Below are positions 22,733 to 32,382 of a stretch of DNA of 47,576 nt, piece after piece. How positions within the stretch are numbered: position 1 is the first letter of the stretch; each line of letters starts with the position of its first letter. The position numbers and the translations under genes were made by a program. Source of the stretch: JBBIOI01 sp037443425 (GTDB taxonomy: Bacteria; Desulfobacterota; BSN033; UBA1163). The notes beneath the pieces were generated by a model. That model did not search any database and was not told the DNA's origin. It saw only the letters and a list, made by a program, of their open reading frames with translations. The stretch is from positions 1 to 47,576 of the forward strand of contig JBBIOI010000009.1 of the NCBI GenBank assembly GCA_037443425.1, in the 5' to 3' direction.

Positions 22733-23929
22733 ATGGATTCTAAGGACTTAATGGAGCTATCTGAAAAATATATCCTTCATACCTACAAGCGTTACCCGAT
22801 TGTACTGGTTAAAGGCCGAGGGACAAAGGTATGGGACTGGGAAGGGAAGGAGTATCTGGATTTTGTTTCTGGACTTGCAGTGTGTAACTTAGGTCATTGC
22901 CATCCCAAGGTTGTAAGGGCAATACAAGAGCAGGCCGAAAGATTGATTCATGTTTCGAATCTATACTACATTGAGCCCCAGATTCAACTTGCCAGGCTTT
23001 TATGTGAGAATTCTTTTGCAGATAAGGTCTTCTTCTGTAACAGTGGTGCTGAGGCGAATGAGGGAGCTATAAAGTTGGCGCGTAAATATGCAAAAGAGAA
23101 GATGAACGAAGATCGTTTTGAGATTATAACGATGGAGAATTCTTTTCATGGTAGAACACTTGCGACTCTGACAGCAACAGGTCAGGAGAAATTCCATAAA
23201 GGTTATTCTCCCCTTGTTCCAGGGTTCAAGTATGTACCATTTAATGACCCTCATAGCTTAAAGAAGGCTATCGATTCAAAAACATGTGCTGTTATGGTTG
23301 AACCTATACAGGGAGAAGGAGGCGTAAATTGTCCATCCAGTGGATATCTAAGAGCGGTAAGAGAGATATGTAATGAGGAAGGGATCCTTCTTATCCTTGA
23401 TGAGATTCAGGTAGGGATGGGTCGAACAGGGAAACTTTTTGCTTATGAACATGAAGCTATAGAGCCCGATATAATGACAATTGCGAAATCATTAGCAGGT
23501 GGAGTCCCAATCGGTGCACTATTAACAAAGGAGAAGATAGCCGAAGGCTTTAGCCCCGGTGATCATGCATCTACATTTGGAGGCAATCCACTTGCAACTG
23601 CAGCTGGTGTTGCTGCACTTAAGGCGATCTTAGAAGATGGGATGCTTGAGAATTGTGAAAGGATGGGAAACTATTTTTTATCAAAGCTCCGTGGATTAAA
23701 AGAGAGGTATTCATTCATTAAAGATGTCAGAGGAAAAGGACTGATTATCGGTGTTGAACTTGGTATTGAAGGGAATCAGATTGTAGAGAAGATGATGCAG
23801 AAAGGTTTTCTAATAAACTGTACTTCAGGCAATGTTTTAAGGTTTCTTCCACCACTTATAATCACAAAAGAAGAAATAGATAAGATGCTTACTTCGCTTG
23901 AGGATGTTTTTAAAGAGGTAGATTTGTAG
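22733..23929 (+). CDS. argD: Acetylornithine aminotransferase
   Basis: 398 residues, a class III PLP aminotransferase. FFCNSGAEANEGAIKLARKY (PLP phosphate binding), MENSFHGRT, LILDEIQVGMGRTG, the Schiff-base Lys in MTIAKSLAGGVPIGA, and HASTFGGNPLATAAG. It converts N-acetylglutamate semialdehyde to N-acetylornithine and may also serve lysine synthesis (DapC). GAGGGG upstream of the ATG, 38 bases after argB. Confidence 0.94.
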   Translation: MDSKDLMELSEKYILHTYKRYPIVLVKGRGTKVWDWEGKEYLDFVSGLAVCNLGHCHPKVVRAIQEQAERLIHVSNLYYIEPQIQLARLLCENSFADKVFFCNSGAEANEGAIKLARKYAKEKMNEDRFEIITMENSFHGRTLATLTATGQEKFHKGYSPLVPGFKYVPFNDPHSLKKAIDSKTCAVMVEPIQGEGGVNCPSSGYLRAVREICNEEGILLILDEIQVGMGRTGKLFAYEHEAIEPDIMTIAKSLAGGVPIGALLTKEKIAEGFSPGDHASTFGGNPLATAAGVAALKAILEDGMLENCERMGNYFLSKLRGLKERYSFIKDVRGKGLIIGVELGIEGNQIVEKMMQKGFLINCTSGNVLRFLPPLIITKEEIDKMLTSLEDVFKEVDL

Positions 23930-23997
23930 AAATGAGATCTTTATTCATGATGGGGCTTTGATAATCAACAATCGCTAAATTTAAAAAGGAGGGTTTC

Positions 23998-25203
23998 ATG
24001 AAGGGTGAAGTAAAGAAGGTAGTGCTTGCTTATTCAGGTGGACTTGATACATCGGTAATCCTGAAATGGTTGAAGAATGAATATGGGTGTGAGGTCATAA
24101 CATTTACAGCGGATATCGGGCAGGCAGAGGAGTTAGAACATTTAAGGGAGAAGGCTATTGCAACAGGTGCGAGCAAGGTCTATATAGAGGATTTAAGAGA
24201 GGAATTTGTTAGAGACTACGTATTTATGGCACTTAAGGCAAATGCAATATATGAGGCAACATATCTTCTTGGGACCTCTATTGCTCGGCCTTTAATTGCA
24301 AAGCGCCAGGTAGAGATTGCACAGATCGAAGGGGCAGATGCAGTTGCCCATGGAGCTACGGGTAAAGGAAACGATCAAGTCCGATTTGAACTTACATTTT
24401 ATGCACTTAATCCATATATTCGGGTCATAGCACCGTGGAGGGAGTGGCAGTTTAAATCCAGAGAGGAGTTGATTGCTTATGCCCGTGAAAACAATATCCC
24501 TATTCCTGTTTCGAAAGAGAAACCATACTCCTCTGATAGAAATCTTTTACATATAAGTTTTGAAGGAGGGATATTAGAGGATCCCTGGGCACCACCGCCA
24601 GAGGATATGTTTGTCCTTTCTGTCTCTCCTGAGAAGGCACCTGACAAACCAACAGAGATAGAGATCGATTTTGAGGATGGGATTCCAAAGCGTTTAGATG
24701 GAGAGACACTGTCTCCAGCAAATCTTCTACAGAAACTTAATGAGATTGGAGGGAAGAATGGAATAGGTCGAGTAGATATGGTCGAAAATCGATATGTTGG
24801 TATGAAGTCAAGGGGAGTTTATGAAACACCTGGTGGAACAATACTTCATATTGCACACAGGGCAATTGAATCCATAACAATGGATAGAGAGGTAATGCAT
24901 TTCAGGGATAGCTTGATCCCAAAGATTGCAGAACTTATATATTATGGATACTGGTTTTCTCCAGAAATGGAGGTTTTAAAGAAGACAATAGATGAGACCC
25001 AAAAGGATGTGACTGGAACAGTTCGTCTAAAGTTATATAAAGGCAATTGTATTGTAATGGGTAGAAAATCGGATAAGTCCCTCTATCATGGTGCATTTGC
25101 AACATTTGAAAGAGATACTGTCTATAATCAAAAGGATGCAGAGGGATTTATTCGCTTAAACGCACTCAGGTTAAGAATAAGAAAGATGATGAGAGACGAT
25201 TAG
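23998..25203 (+). CDS. argG: Argininosuccinate synthase
   Basis: 401 residues. Joins citrulline and aspartate using ATP. N-terminal PP-loop VLAYSGGLDTSVILKWL, then TADIGQAEELEHLREKA, GTSIARPLIAKRQVEIA, AHGATGKGNDQVRFEL and the ENRYVGMKSRGVYETPGGTIL region. AAGGAGG six bases before the ATG gives strong initiation. argF usually lies between argD and argG and argH after argG in related genomes; neither is here. Confidence 0.95.
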   Translation: MKGEVKKVVLAYSGGLDTSVILKWLKNEYGCEVITFTADIGQAEELEHLREKAIATGASKVYIEDLREEFVRDYVFMALKANAIYEATYLLGTSIARPLIAKRQVEIAQIEGADAVAHGATGKGNDQVRFELTFYALNPYIRVIAPWREWQFKSREELIAYARENNIPIPVSKEKPYSSDRNLLHISFEGGILEDPWAPPPEDMFVLSVSPEKAPDKPTEIEIDFEDGIPKRLDGETLSPANLLQKLNEIGGKNGIGRVDMVENRYVGMKSRGVYETPGGTILHIAHRAIESITMDREVMHFRDSLIPKIAELIYYGYWFSPEMEVLKKTIDETQKDVTGTVRLKLYKGNCIVMGRKSDKSLYHGAFATFERDTVYNQKDAEGFIRLNALRLRIRKMMRDD

Positions 25204-25255
25204 GGATTGACTTAATGAATTCAAAACTAAAAAGACAGGGAAATAGGTTGGATAT

Positions 25256-27853
25256 ATGAACTCGAAATATAATCCAAAAGAGATTGAAGAGAAATGGCAA
25301 AAGATATGGGAGGATGAGAAGATTTTTAAGGTTACAGAGGATCCTGAAAAGAAGAAGTATTACCTTCTTGAGATGTTTCCTTATCCTTCGGGCAAGATCC
25401 ATATGGGACATGTTCGTAATTATTCAATAGGGGATGTCCTTGCCCGTTACAAGAAGATGCGAGGATTTAATGTCCTTCATCCAATGGGATGGGATGCATT
25501 TGGTATGCCAGCAGAAAATGCAGCCATCGAACACGGTGTCCATCCTGCTAAGTGGACATACGATAATATCGAATACATGAAGAGGCAGTTAAAGAGAATG
25601 GGCTTCAGTTATGATTGGGATCGTGAGTTTGCAACCTGTGATGTTTCCTACTATAAATGGGAACAACTCTTCTTTCTAAGAATGTATGAAAGGGGTTTGG
25701 TATATAAGAAGAAATCATATGTGAATTGGTGTGATATATGTAAGACCGTTTTGGCAAACGAACAGGTAATGGGGGATGGTACATGCTGGCGGGGGCATCC
25801 TGATGACCCTGGCATTGTGCAGAAGGAACTGGATCAGTGGTTTTTTAAGATTACTGCTTTTGCAGAAGAACTTCTCGAGTGGTGTGATAAACTACCAGGG
25901 TGGCCTGAGCGGGTACTGACAATGCAAAAGAATTGGATTGGAAAATCTATTGGAGCTGAAATACATTTTCCGGTTGAGAACTCTCAGGAGGTCATAAAGG
26001 TATTTACAACAAGACAGGATACAGTATTTGGAGCTACATTTATGAGCCTTGCTCCTGAGCATCCTCTTGCACTTACCCTATCAAAAGGAACACCTAAGGA
26101 GGAAGAGGTAAGAAGATTTGTAGAGAGGATAAGGAGGCAGGATTGGATGAAAAGGAGGTCTGCTCCAACTGAGAAAGAAGGTGTCTTTACAGGCGCTTAT
26201 TGTATAAATCCGATGACTGGGCAGAGGATGCCAATATTTGTTGCAAATTTTGTCCTTATGGAGTATGGGACAGGCGCTGTAATGGCCGTTCCTACACATG
26301 ATCAGAGGGATTTTGAGTTTGCAAAGATGTTTGGACTTCCAATGATTGTTGTTGTTCAACCTAAGGATAAGATATTGGAAGTAGACGAAATGACTGAGGC
26401 TTACGAGGGAGAGGGTTTTCTTGTTAATTCTGGTCAATTCAATGGTATGTACAGTGTTGATGCAAGGGAGGCAATAGCAAGATATCTTGAGGAAAAGGGA
26501 CTTGGTGGAAAGAAGGTTAGTTATAGATTGAGAGATTGGGGAATTTCAAGACAGCGCTACTGGGGTACACCAATCCCGATAATATATTGCGATCAATGTG
26601 GAATTGTCCCTGTTCCTGAAAAAGACCTTCCAGTAGTCTTACCATTCAATGTAGAAGTCACTGGAATGGGAGAATCACCACTTGCAAATGTTAAGGAATT
26701 TGTTGAAACAGAATGTCCAAAATGTGGTAAAAAAGCCCGTAGAGAGACCGATACAATGGATACATTTGTGGAGTCTTCATGGTATTTTGAACGATTTGCC
26801 TGTCCTGACTATCATGAAGGTCCACTGGATAGAAAGAGGGTTGATTACTGGATGCCCGTAGACCAATATATCGGAGGGATTGAACATGCGATCCTTCATC
26901 TCCTCTATTCTCGTTTTTTTACAAGGGTCCTGAAGGATATGGGATATGTGAATGTTGAAGAGCCTTTTACAAATCTCCTGACACAGGGGATGGTATGTAA
27001 AGAGGTTTATGAGTGTTCTAAAGATGGATACCTCTTTCCTGAAGAGGTAGAGCCTAGAGAAGATGGCTTGCGTTGCCGAAAGTGTGGGTCAAAGGTCCCT
27101 TCAGGAAGAATAGAAAAGATGTCGAAATCTAAAAAGAATGTTGTAGATCCTGAATACCTTATCGAAAGGTTTGGTGCAGACACAGCAAGGATGTTCTGTC
27201 TTTTTGCTTCACCTCCTGAGAAGGATCTCGAATGGAGTGATCAAGGGGTGGAAGGTTCTGCACGTTTCCTTAATAGGGTATGGAGACTTGTCTACGAAAA
27301 ACACAAGGAACTTAAAGATATAAAGCCATTCTCTACTGGTGTGAATTTGGATGGAGATTTAAGGCTTTTAAGACATAAGGTTCATAGGACGATAAAGAAG
27401 GTTACTGATGATATAGAACGCTTCCATTTTAATACAGCTGTCAGTGCTATAATGGAGCTTGTTAATGAAATTAATAATTCGGCTGTTAAAGATCAAAACG
27501 ATGAGGCTTCAAAGAAGGTTATGCGTGAGGCTATTGAAACCGTAATACTTTTACTTTCACCATTTGTTCCTCATATCTCAGAAGAGCTTTGGCAGGTACT
27601 GGGATACAATGAGTCAATCATAAAACATCCATGGCCTGATTATGACCCTGAGGCGATTCAAGAAGACGAAATACTAATTGTTATTCAGATAAACGGAAAG
27701 CTAAGGGATCGGATGATTGTTCCAGCCTCATTTGGAGAAGAGGAGATAAAGGCATCTGCACTTAGGAGCGAAAGGATTCAAAAGTTTATTCAAGGTAAAG
27801 AGATAAAGAAGGTAATAGTAGTGCCCAATAAGCTTGTGAATATCGTTTGTTGA
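25256..27853 (+). CDS. leuS: Leucyl-tRNA synthetase
   Basis: 865 residues, the usual bacterial size. HIGH-type motif FPYPSGKIHMGHVRNYS (about 41-57), zinc-type cysteines in CDICKTVLANEQVMGDGTC and CPKCGKKARRETDTMDTF, CP1 editing domain with GTGAVMAVPTHDQRDFEFA, and KMSKSKKNVVDPE near residue 620. C-terminal anticodon-binding and LeuRS-specific domains are intact. Head of the leuS-lptE pair; spacing to lptE is 18 bases. Confidence 0.96.
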   Translation: MNSKYNPKEIEEKWQKIWEDEKIFKVTEDPEKKKYYLLEMFPYPSGKIHMGHVRNYSIGDVLARYKKMRGFNVLHPMGWDAFGMPAENAAIEHGVHPAKWTYDNIEYMKRQLKRMGFSYDWDREFATCDVSYYKWEQLFFLRMYERGLVYKKKSYVNWCDICKTVLANEQVMGDGTCWRGHPDDPGIVQKELDQWFFKITAFAEELLEWCDKLPGWPERVLTMQKNWIGKSIGAEIHFPVENSQEVIKVFTTRQDTVFGATFMSLAPEHPLALTLSKGTPKEEEVRRFVERIRRQDWMKRRSAPTEKEGVFTGAYCINPMTGQRMPIFVANFVLMEYGTGAVMAVPTHDQRDFEFAKMFGLPMIVVVQPKDKILEVDEMTEAYEGEGFLVNSGQFNGMYSVDAREAIARYLEEKGLGGKKVSYRLRDWGISRQRYWGTPIPIIYCDQCGIVPVPEKDLPVVLPFNVEVTGMGESPLANVKEFVETECPKCGKKARRETDTMDTFVESSWYFERFACPDYHEGPLDRKRVDYWMPVDQYIGGIEHAILHLLYSRFFTRVLKDMGYVNVEEPFTNLLTQGMVCKEVYECSKDGYLFPEEVEPREDGLRCRKCGSKVPSGRIEKMSKSKKNVVDPEYLIERFGADTARMFCLFASPPEKDLEWSDQGVEGSARFLNRVWRLVYEKHKELKDIKPFSTGVNLDGDLRLLRHKVHRTIKKVTDDIERFHFNTAVSAIMELVNEINNSAVKDQNDEASKKVMREAIETVILLLSPFVPHISEELWQVLGYNESIIKHPWPDYDPEAIQEDEILIVIQINGKLRDRMIVPASFGEEEIKASALRSERIQKFIQGKEIKKVIVVPNKLVNIVC

Positions 27854-27871
27854 AGTTGAAAATTTATAGTA

Positions 27872-28384
27872 ATGAAAATCTTGAAATATATTTCTATATT
27901 TTTAATAATAATTAGCATTTATTCCTGTGGATATAAACTTTCGGGGACAAATACAAACATTCCACCAGGGATTTCATCAATGGCCATACCGACTTTTATC
28001 AATAAGACATTTGAGCCGGGAATTGAGATACCATTTACAAGGGCATTCTTGAAGGAGTTTATTGAGGATCGAAGGGTGCGTGTTGTTGATCGAAACAGAG
28101 CTGACTCAATACTTGAAGGCGTAATCAAATCGTTTGAGCTTTCATCTGTTTCCTTTGATAGATCAGGATTTGTTATGGAATATCAGACAACCATAGTAAT
28201 GGATATTAGATTGAGAAAAAGAACAGGGGAGACCATCTGGAATGAAGAGAATCTATCTGAAACAAGGTGGTACAGGACATCTTCAAACATTTTAACCAGC
28301 GAAACAAATAAGGCCATAGCTATTGAACAAACAGCTAAGTATCTGGCTGAAAAGATTAGAAATAGATTCTTTTATAATTTTTAA
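27872..28384 (+). CDS. lptE: LPS assembly lipoprotein LptE
   Basis: 170 residues. Signal peptide with lipobox ISIYSC, Cys19 being the lipidated residue, followed by GYKLSG, the typical LptE start. Conserved IPTFINKTFEPGIE and the EGVIKSFELSSVSFDRSG strands. LptE plugs LptD in the outer membrane to deliver LPS, so this cell makes LPS. Position straight after leuS and before holA/rpsT is the standard proteobacterial context, here interrupted by the EF-P module. Confidence 0.9.
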   Translation: MKILKYISIFLIIISIYSCGYKLSGTNTNIPPGISSMAIPTFINKTFEPGIEIPFTRAFLKEFIEDRRVRVVDRNRADSILEGVIKSFELSSVSFDRSGFVMEYQTTIVMDIRLRKRTGETIWNEENLSETRWYRTSSNILTSETNKAIAIEQTAKYLAEKIRNRFFYNF

Positions 28385-28405
28385 AAATGGAGCGAGGTTT
28401 ATCTT

Positions 28406-28969
28406 ATGTATACGGCTTCAGACTTAAGAAAGGGTTTAAAAATCACAATAGACAACGAACCATACATTGTAGTTTCATTTGAATTTTTGAAACCAGGCAA
28501 GGGCCAATCTCTCTATAGAACAAAGTTGAAAAATATGATTACTGGATTAACGATTGATAGAACCTATAGGGAGGGTGATACATTTGAACCTGCTTCCCTT
28601 GAAGAGAGGCAGATGCAGTACCTTTATAAGGAAGGGAATCAATACTATTTCATGGATAACCAAACTTATGAACAGGTTGTAATTACAGAAGATGCACTCG
28701 GTGAGGCAAAGAACTTTCTTATAGAGAATCTGAATGTTAAGGTACTTCTTTTTAAAGACAGGGCAATAGGGGTTGAGCTACCTAATTTTGTAAATCTTAG
28801 AGTCATAAAAACAGAACCCTGGGTAAAAGGGGATACGTCAAAAGCCGATTATAAGCCTGCAACTGTTGAAACGGGTTATGTGCTTAAAGTGCCTCCATTT
28901 ATTGAGGAGGGTGAATTGATAACCATTGATACACGAACAGGAGAGTATTCAACCAGGGTCAAGGGCTAA
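28406..28969 (+). CDS. efp: Translation elongation factor P
   Basis: 187 residues with KOW-like N-domain and two OB domains. The modified residue is Lys32 in FLKPGKGQS, the PGKG tip that receives beta-lysine in this type. C-terminal signature GEYSTRVKG. Rescues ribosomes stalled at polyproline. GAGG precedes the ATG. epmA follows after five bases and epmB lies convergent just beyond, so modification enzymes and target are packed together. Confidence 0.96.
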   Translation: MYTASDLRKGLKITIDNEPYIVVSFEFLKPGKGQSLYRTKLKNMITGLTIDRTYREGDTFEPASLEERQMQYLYKEGNQYYFMDNQTYEQVVITEDALGEAKNFLIENLNVKVLLFKDRAIGVELPNFVNLRVIKTEPWVKGDTSKADYKPATVETGYVLKVPPFIEEGELITIDTRTGEYSTRVKG

Positions 28970-28974
28970 GGGTC

Positions 28975-29898
28975 TTGGCTAAAAACTGGTCTCTTTATAA
29001 AAGGCATAAGGCACTTTGTAAAAGGGCAAAGATTATCCAGGGTATAAGAAGGTTTTTTATAGAAAACGGATACCTTGAGGTTGAAACACCTCACCTTATT
29101 CCATCCCCTGCACCAGAGGCTCATATAAATCCCATAGCCTGTGGGACATGGTTTCTCCATACATCTCCAGAGATATGCATGAAACGTTTGCTTGCAGCAG
29201 GCTATGATAAGATATTTCAAATCTGTCGTTGTTGGAGGGAAGGGGAGAGGGGAAGCAGACATATACCTGAATTTACAATTTTGGAATGGTATAGAGCAGG
29301 CATAGATTACAAAGAGCTGATGAAAGAGACTGAGGAGTTGATATACAATTTAAGTGTATCAATTAATTTATATGATAAGATTACATATCAGGGTAAAGAG
29401 ATTGATCTTTCAATCCCATGGGAAAGAATCACTGTTGAGGAGGCATTTAGAGATTATGCAAACTTATCCTGTAAAGAGGCCCTGAAGAAGGACCTATTTG
29501 ATGAGATTATGGTAGAAAGTATTGAACCTAATCTTGGAATAAATAAGCCTACATTTATTTGTGACTATCCCATTGAAAGGGCATCCTTTGCAAGACCTAA
29601 GAGAGATGACCCCTCTTTAGCAGAACGCTTTGAGTTTTATATTGGTGGTATAGAGATAGCAAATGGGTTTTCGGAATTGACCGATCCTTATGAACAAAGA
29701 AGAAGATTTGAGTTAGAGAATGAATTAAGAAGGAAATTTTTAAAACCCGTAAACCCATTACCCGAAAAATTTTTAGACGAGTTAATTGAAATGCCTCCAT
29801 CTGCAGGGATAGCGGTTGGAATAGATCGACTTGTTATGGTCTTTCTAAATAAAGACTCTATTGATGAAGTTGTTGCTTTTACACCCGATGACTTGTAA
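28975..29898 (+). CDS. epmA: EF-P--(R)-beta-lysine ligase EpmA (GenX/PoxA)
   Basis: 307 residues, a truncated class II lysyl-tRNA synthetase without the N-terminal anticodon-binding domain. Motif 2 region FQICRCWREGERGSRHIPEF and the motif 3 end AGIAVGIDRLVMVFL are clear; PHLIPSPAPEAHINP at the N-terminus is typical of GenX. It attaches beta-lysine to EF-P Lys32. The start is TTG five bases after efp, the only good start before the conserved N-terminus; coupling to efp translation is likely. Confidence 0.93.
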   Translation: MAKNWSLYKRHKALCKRAKIIQGIRRFFIENGYLEVETPHLIPSPAPEAHINPIACGTWFLHTSPEICMKRLLAAGYDKIFQICRCWREGERGSRHIPEFTILEWYRAGIDYKELMKETEELIYNLSVSINLYDKITYQGKEIDLSIPWERITVEEAFRDYANLSCKEALKKDLFDEIMVESIEPNLGINKPTFICDYPIERASFARPKRDDPSLAERFEFYIGGIEIANGFSELTDPYEQRRRFELENELRRKFLKPVNPLPEKFLDELIEMPPSAGIAVGIDRLVMVFLNKDSIDEVVAFTPDDL

Positions 29899-29900
29899 AT

Positions 29901-30941
29901 CTAATTGATATCTTGATATTTGACAAATTCGCCGAGATAATTCCTGAATATATAGGTATTCCCCTCTCTTCTTAAATCATCCGGCAGAATTTCAACCTTC
30001 CCAAAACCTCCCGGCAGGTCAACTACATAGTGTGGTACTGCCAGTCCTGAGGTAAAACCCCTAAGACGAGAAATTATCTTTAACCCGGTTTCAATACTTG
30101 TTCTAAAGTGAGAGGTGCCTTTTACGAGGTCTAAGTGATGAAGATAATAAGGTCTAACCCTTATTGTTAGTAGTTTTTGCATTAATAGCTTCATTACTTC
30201 AGGATCATCATTTATACCTTTAAGAAGAACTGTCTGGTTTCCTAAAGGAATCCCTGAATCAGCGAGTCTCAGGCAGGCAATTTTTGATTCTTCGGTGATC
30301 TCTATGGGGTGATTAAAGTGTGTATTTATGTATATGGGATGATATCTTTTTAGAATTTTACATAAACTTTGTGTGATACGTTCTGGAAGTGTTACTGGTG
30401 TTCTTGTTCCGATACGTATGATTTCAATGTGTCGAATCTTTCTGAGCCTTCCTATAATATCTTCTATGGGTTCATCTTCAAGCAAGAAGGGATCACCTCC
30501 AGAGAGAATGACATCACGAATCGAAGGATTTTTTTCTATATAAATCAAAGCGTTTTCAATAAGGTCTCTCAAGGAAATCCCGTTATTTGATCCTATCCAG
30601 TATTTTCTAAGGCAGAATCTGCAAATAGTTGCACATGAAGATGAAACAAGTAATAGAACGCGGTCTGGATAACGATGGATAAGCCCTGGTATCGGTGAAA
30701 AAGAGGATTCATTTAAAGGGTCGGTCTTTAAGTTGTCATCCAATAACTCCCTTGGATCAGGAATACACTGAAGCCAGATAGGGTCTCCAGCAGCTTTTAT
30801 GAGACTTAGATAGTAGGGAGTAATTCTCATAGGATATCTTTTTGTGACTTGGATCATAGAGTTTACGTCTATAGGAAAAAGCCTTGAAAGCTCCTCGGCT
30901 GTTGTTATACTTTTTAAAATTGATTTTTTCCATCTGTTCAT
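29901..30941 (-). CDS. epmB: EF-P beta-lysylation protein EpmB (radical SAM lysine 2,3-aminomutase)
   Basis: 346 residues. Radical SAM cluster motif C-ATI-C-RF-C in SSSCATICRFCLRKYWIG, SAM-binding DVILSGGDPFLLED, and the PLP/C-terminal VPHYVVDLPGGFGKV. It converts L-lysine to (R)-beta-lysine for EpmA. At 346 residues it is shorter than catabolic KamA, matching EpmB. It ends three bases from epmA on the opposite strand. No strong ribosome-binding site precedes the ATG. The hydroxylase EpmC is not present. Confidence 0.9.
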   Translation of the reverse strand: MNRWKKSILKSITTAEELSRLFPIDVNSMIQVTKRYPMRITPYYLSLIKAAGDPIWLQCIPDPRELLDDNLKTDPLNESSFSPIPGLIHRYPDRVLLLVSSSCATICRFCLRKYWIGSNNGISLRDLIENALIYIEKNPSIRDVILSGGDPFLLEDEPIEDIIGRLRKIRHIEIIRIGTRTPVTLPERITQSLCKILKRYHPIYINTHFNHPIEITEESKIACLRLADSGIPLGNQTVLLKGINDDPEVMKLLMQKLLTIRVRPYYLHHLDLVKGTSHFRTSIETGLKIISRLRGFTSGLAVPHYVVDLPGGFGKVEILPDDLRREGNTYIFRNYLGEFVKYQDIN

Positions 30942-30987
30942 ATTTAAAATATTAACACAAAAAACTCTTGAATTACTATTAGGAAAA

Positions 30988-32019
30988 ATGGTAATAAAAA
31001 AAGATATGAATAGAAAAGAGATAAAAACTGATCGAATATATTTTTTTTATGGACCTGAATCCTATCTGATTGATCTTGAAGTCCAGAAATTGATTGATAA
31101 GGCCCTTTCACCAAAGGAAAGAGGATTAAATCTTCAAATCTTTGATCCACAGGAGAGGGATATAAATGAAATTATTCAGACTGCAAAGACCCTTCCGATG
31201 TTTTCAAGATTTAGATTCATTTTAATCAATGATGCCGATTTGATTCCTGAAGAAGATATTGAGGTTTTCATAAATTATTTCAAAAATCCATCACCAACTA
31301 CATTTATGGTTTTAAGGGGAAAGGAGTTAGGTAATTGGAAAAGTTATATAAGTAAGATTGAGAATCTTATTTATATAAAGGAATATCAGAGATTAAGAGG
31401 AAGGAGTCTTCTTTTATGGATGATTTCAAGGATGGAGGAAAAAGGGAAGATATTGCCAGAGCTAGTAGCCCAGTATATAGCAGATCTGGTTGGGAATAAT
31501 CTCCAAGATATAGAAAATGTTCTGGAGAAGGTCTTTTTATCCTCGGTTAATAAAAAGAGGATAGAGATGTCAGATTTGGAAGGAATTGTTTCTGACATTA
31601 AGGTTAATACAATTTTTGATTTAATGGAGGCAATTGGAAGAAAAGATTTAGATAATGCATTAAAGATTCTTGATAAGGCACTTGAGTCAAGGTCCATCTC
31701 CTTTAAAAAGGAGGGAGGGGCAAAAAGATTTGATGATCCATCACCTCTTATCTTAGATATGATGGCTCGACAGTACTGGAATATGTTAGAGATAAAAAAG
31801 GTATCCCAAAATGTAAATAGAATTGAGGAATTGAAAGAAAGGCTCGCAATATCAGCATGGGCGGTAAAAAAGTTATTGGAACAGGAAAGGAATTTTTCTG
31901 AGTCATCTCTTTTAGAGGGACTGCTTAATTGTCATAAGATAGATTTGGCTATTAAGAGGGGCAGGGTAAAGAAAGAGTTATTGATGGAAAAACTTATGAT
32001 TGACCTATGCAGACAATGA
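30988..32019 (+). CDS. holA: DNA polymerase III delta subunit
   Basis: 343 residues from the ATG at 30988, matching the usual length; the frame extends 48 codons upstream but that part is antisense to epmB and has no homology-like sequence. Features: RIYFFYGPESYLIDLEVQKL, TLPMFSRFRFILINDAD, then PTTFMVLRGKELG and a C-terminal helical clamp-loader domain. Clamp-loader subunit that opens the sliding clamp. AGGA is only three bases from the ATG, so initiation at the ATG at 31006 (MNRKEI) is an alternative. Confidence 0.88.
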   Translation: MVIKKDMNRKEIKTDRIYFFYGPESYLIDLEVQKLIDKALSPKERGLNLQIFDPQERDINEIIQTAKTLPMFSRFRFILINDADLIPEEDIEVFINYFKNPSPTTFMVLRGKELGNWKSYISKIENLIYIKEYQRLRGRSLLLWMISRMEEKGKILPELVAQYIADLVGNNLQDIENVLEKVFLSSVNKKRIEMSDLEGIVSDIKVNTIFDLMEAIGRKDLDNALKILDKALESRSISFKKEGGAKRFDDPSPLILDMMARQYWNMLEIKKVSQNVNRIEELKERLAISAWAVKKLLEQERNFSESSLLEGLLNCHKIDLAIKRGRVKKELLMEKLMIDLCRQ

Positions 32020-32035
32020 TTGGCAACAAAAGATA

Positions 32036-32314
32036 TCAGGCTTCTGCCTTTGCTTTTATTGCATTAAAGAAACGCATAAGGCGGGAAACCTTACGGGCGG
32101 CAGTTCTTTTATGAAATACCCCTTTGGAACATGCCTTATGTATAAGAGAAATGGCTTTGGATAAGGCCTTCTGTGCGTTTTCAAAATCACTTTTTTCCAG
32201 GGCCATTTTTACCTTTTTAATGGAGGTTTTTACTGTGGATTTGATATGGAGGTTACGAAGCCTCCTTTTTTCATTCTGTCTTGCACGTTTAATAGCTGAT
32301 AAATGGGTTGCCAA
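32036..32314 (-). CDS. rpsT: Ribosomal protein S20
   Basis: 92 residues: MATHLSAIKRARQNEKRRLR start, basic helical repeats, HKRTAARKVSRLM signature. The start codon is TTG, as in E. coli rpsT, but it is preceded by a full AAGGAGG at good spacing. The rare start may belong to autoregulation by S20, which is known in E. coli and inferred here. Convergent with holA (16 bases apart), divergent from murJ. Confidence 0.96.
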   Translation of the reverse strand: MATHLSAIKRARQNEKRRLRNLHIKSTVKTSIKKVKMALEKSDFENAQKALSKAISLIHKACSKGVFHKRTAARKVSRLMRFFNAIKAKAEA

Positions 32315-32345
32315 ATTAAAGCCTCCTTTTTTAAAATTAATAAAA

Positions 32346-32374
32346 TTTTTAACACTTTATATGGATGGTGTCAA
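32346..32374 (-). promoter_or_regulatory. Promoter for rpsT
   Basis: Minus strand: TTGACA (32374-32369), exact 17-nt spacer, TAAAAA (32351-32346). It lies inside the 68-base divergent gap and overlaps the ribosome-binding region of murJ. Confidence 0.55.
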
Positions 32375-32382
32375 GGTTTTCT

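Noticed and set aside
30844..30987. 48-codon N-terminal extension of holA
   Set aside because: Antisense to the epmB start and unlike the delta-subunit N-terminus, which begins near FFYGPESYL.
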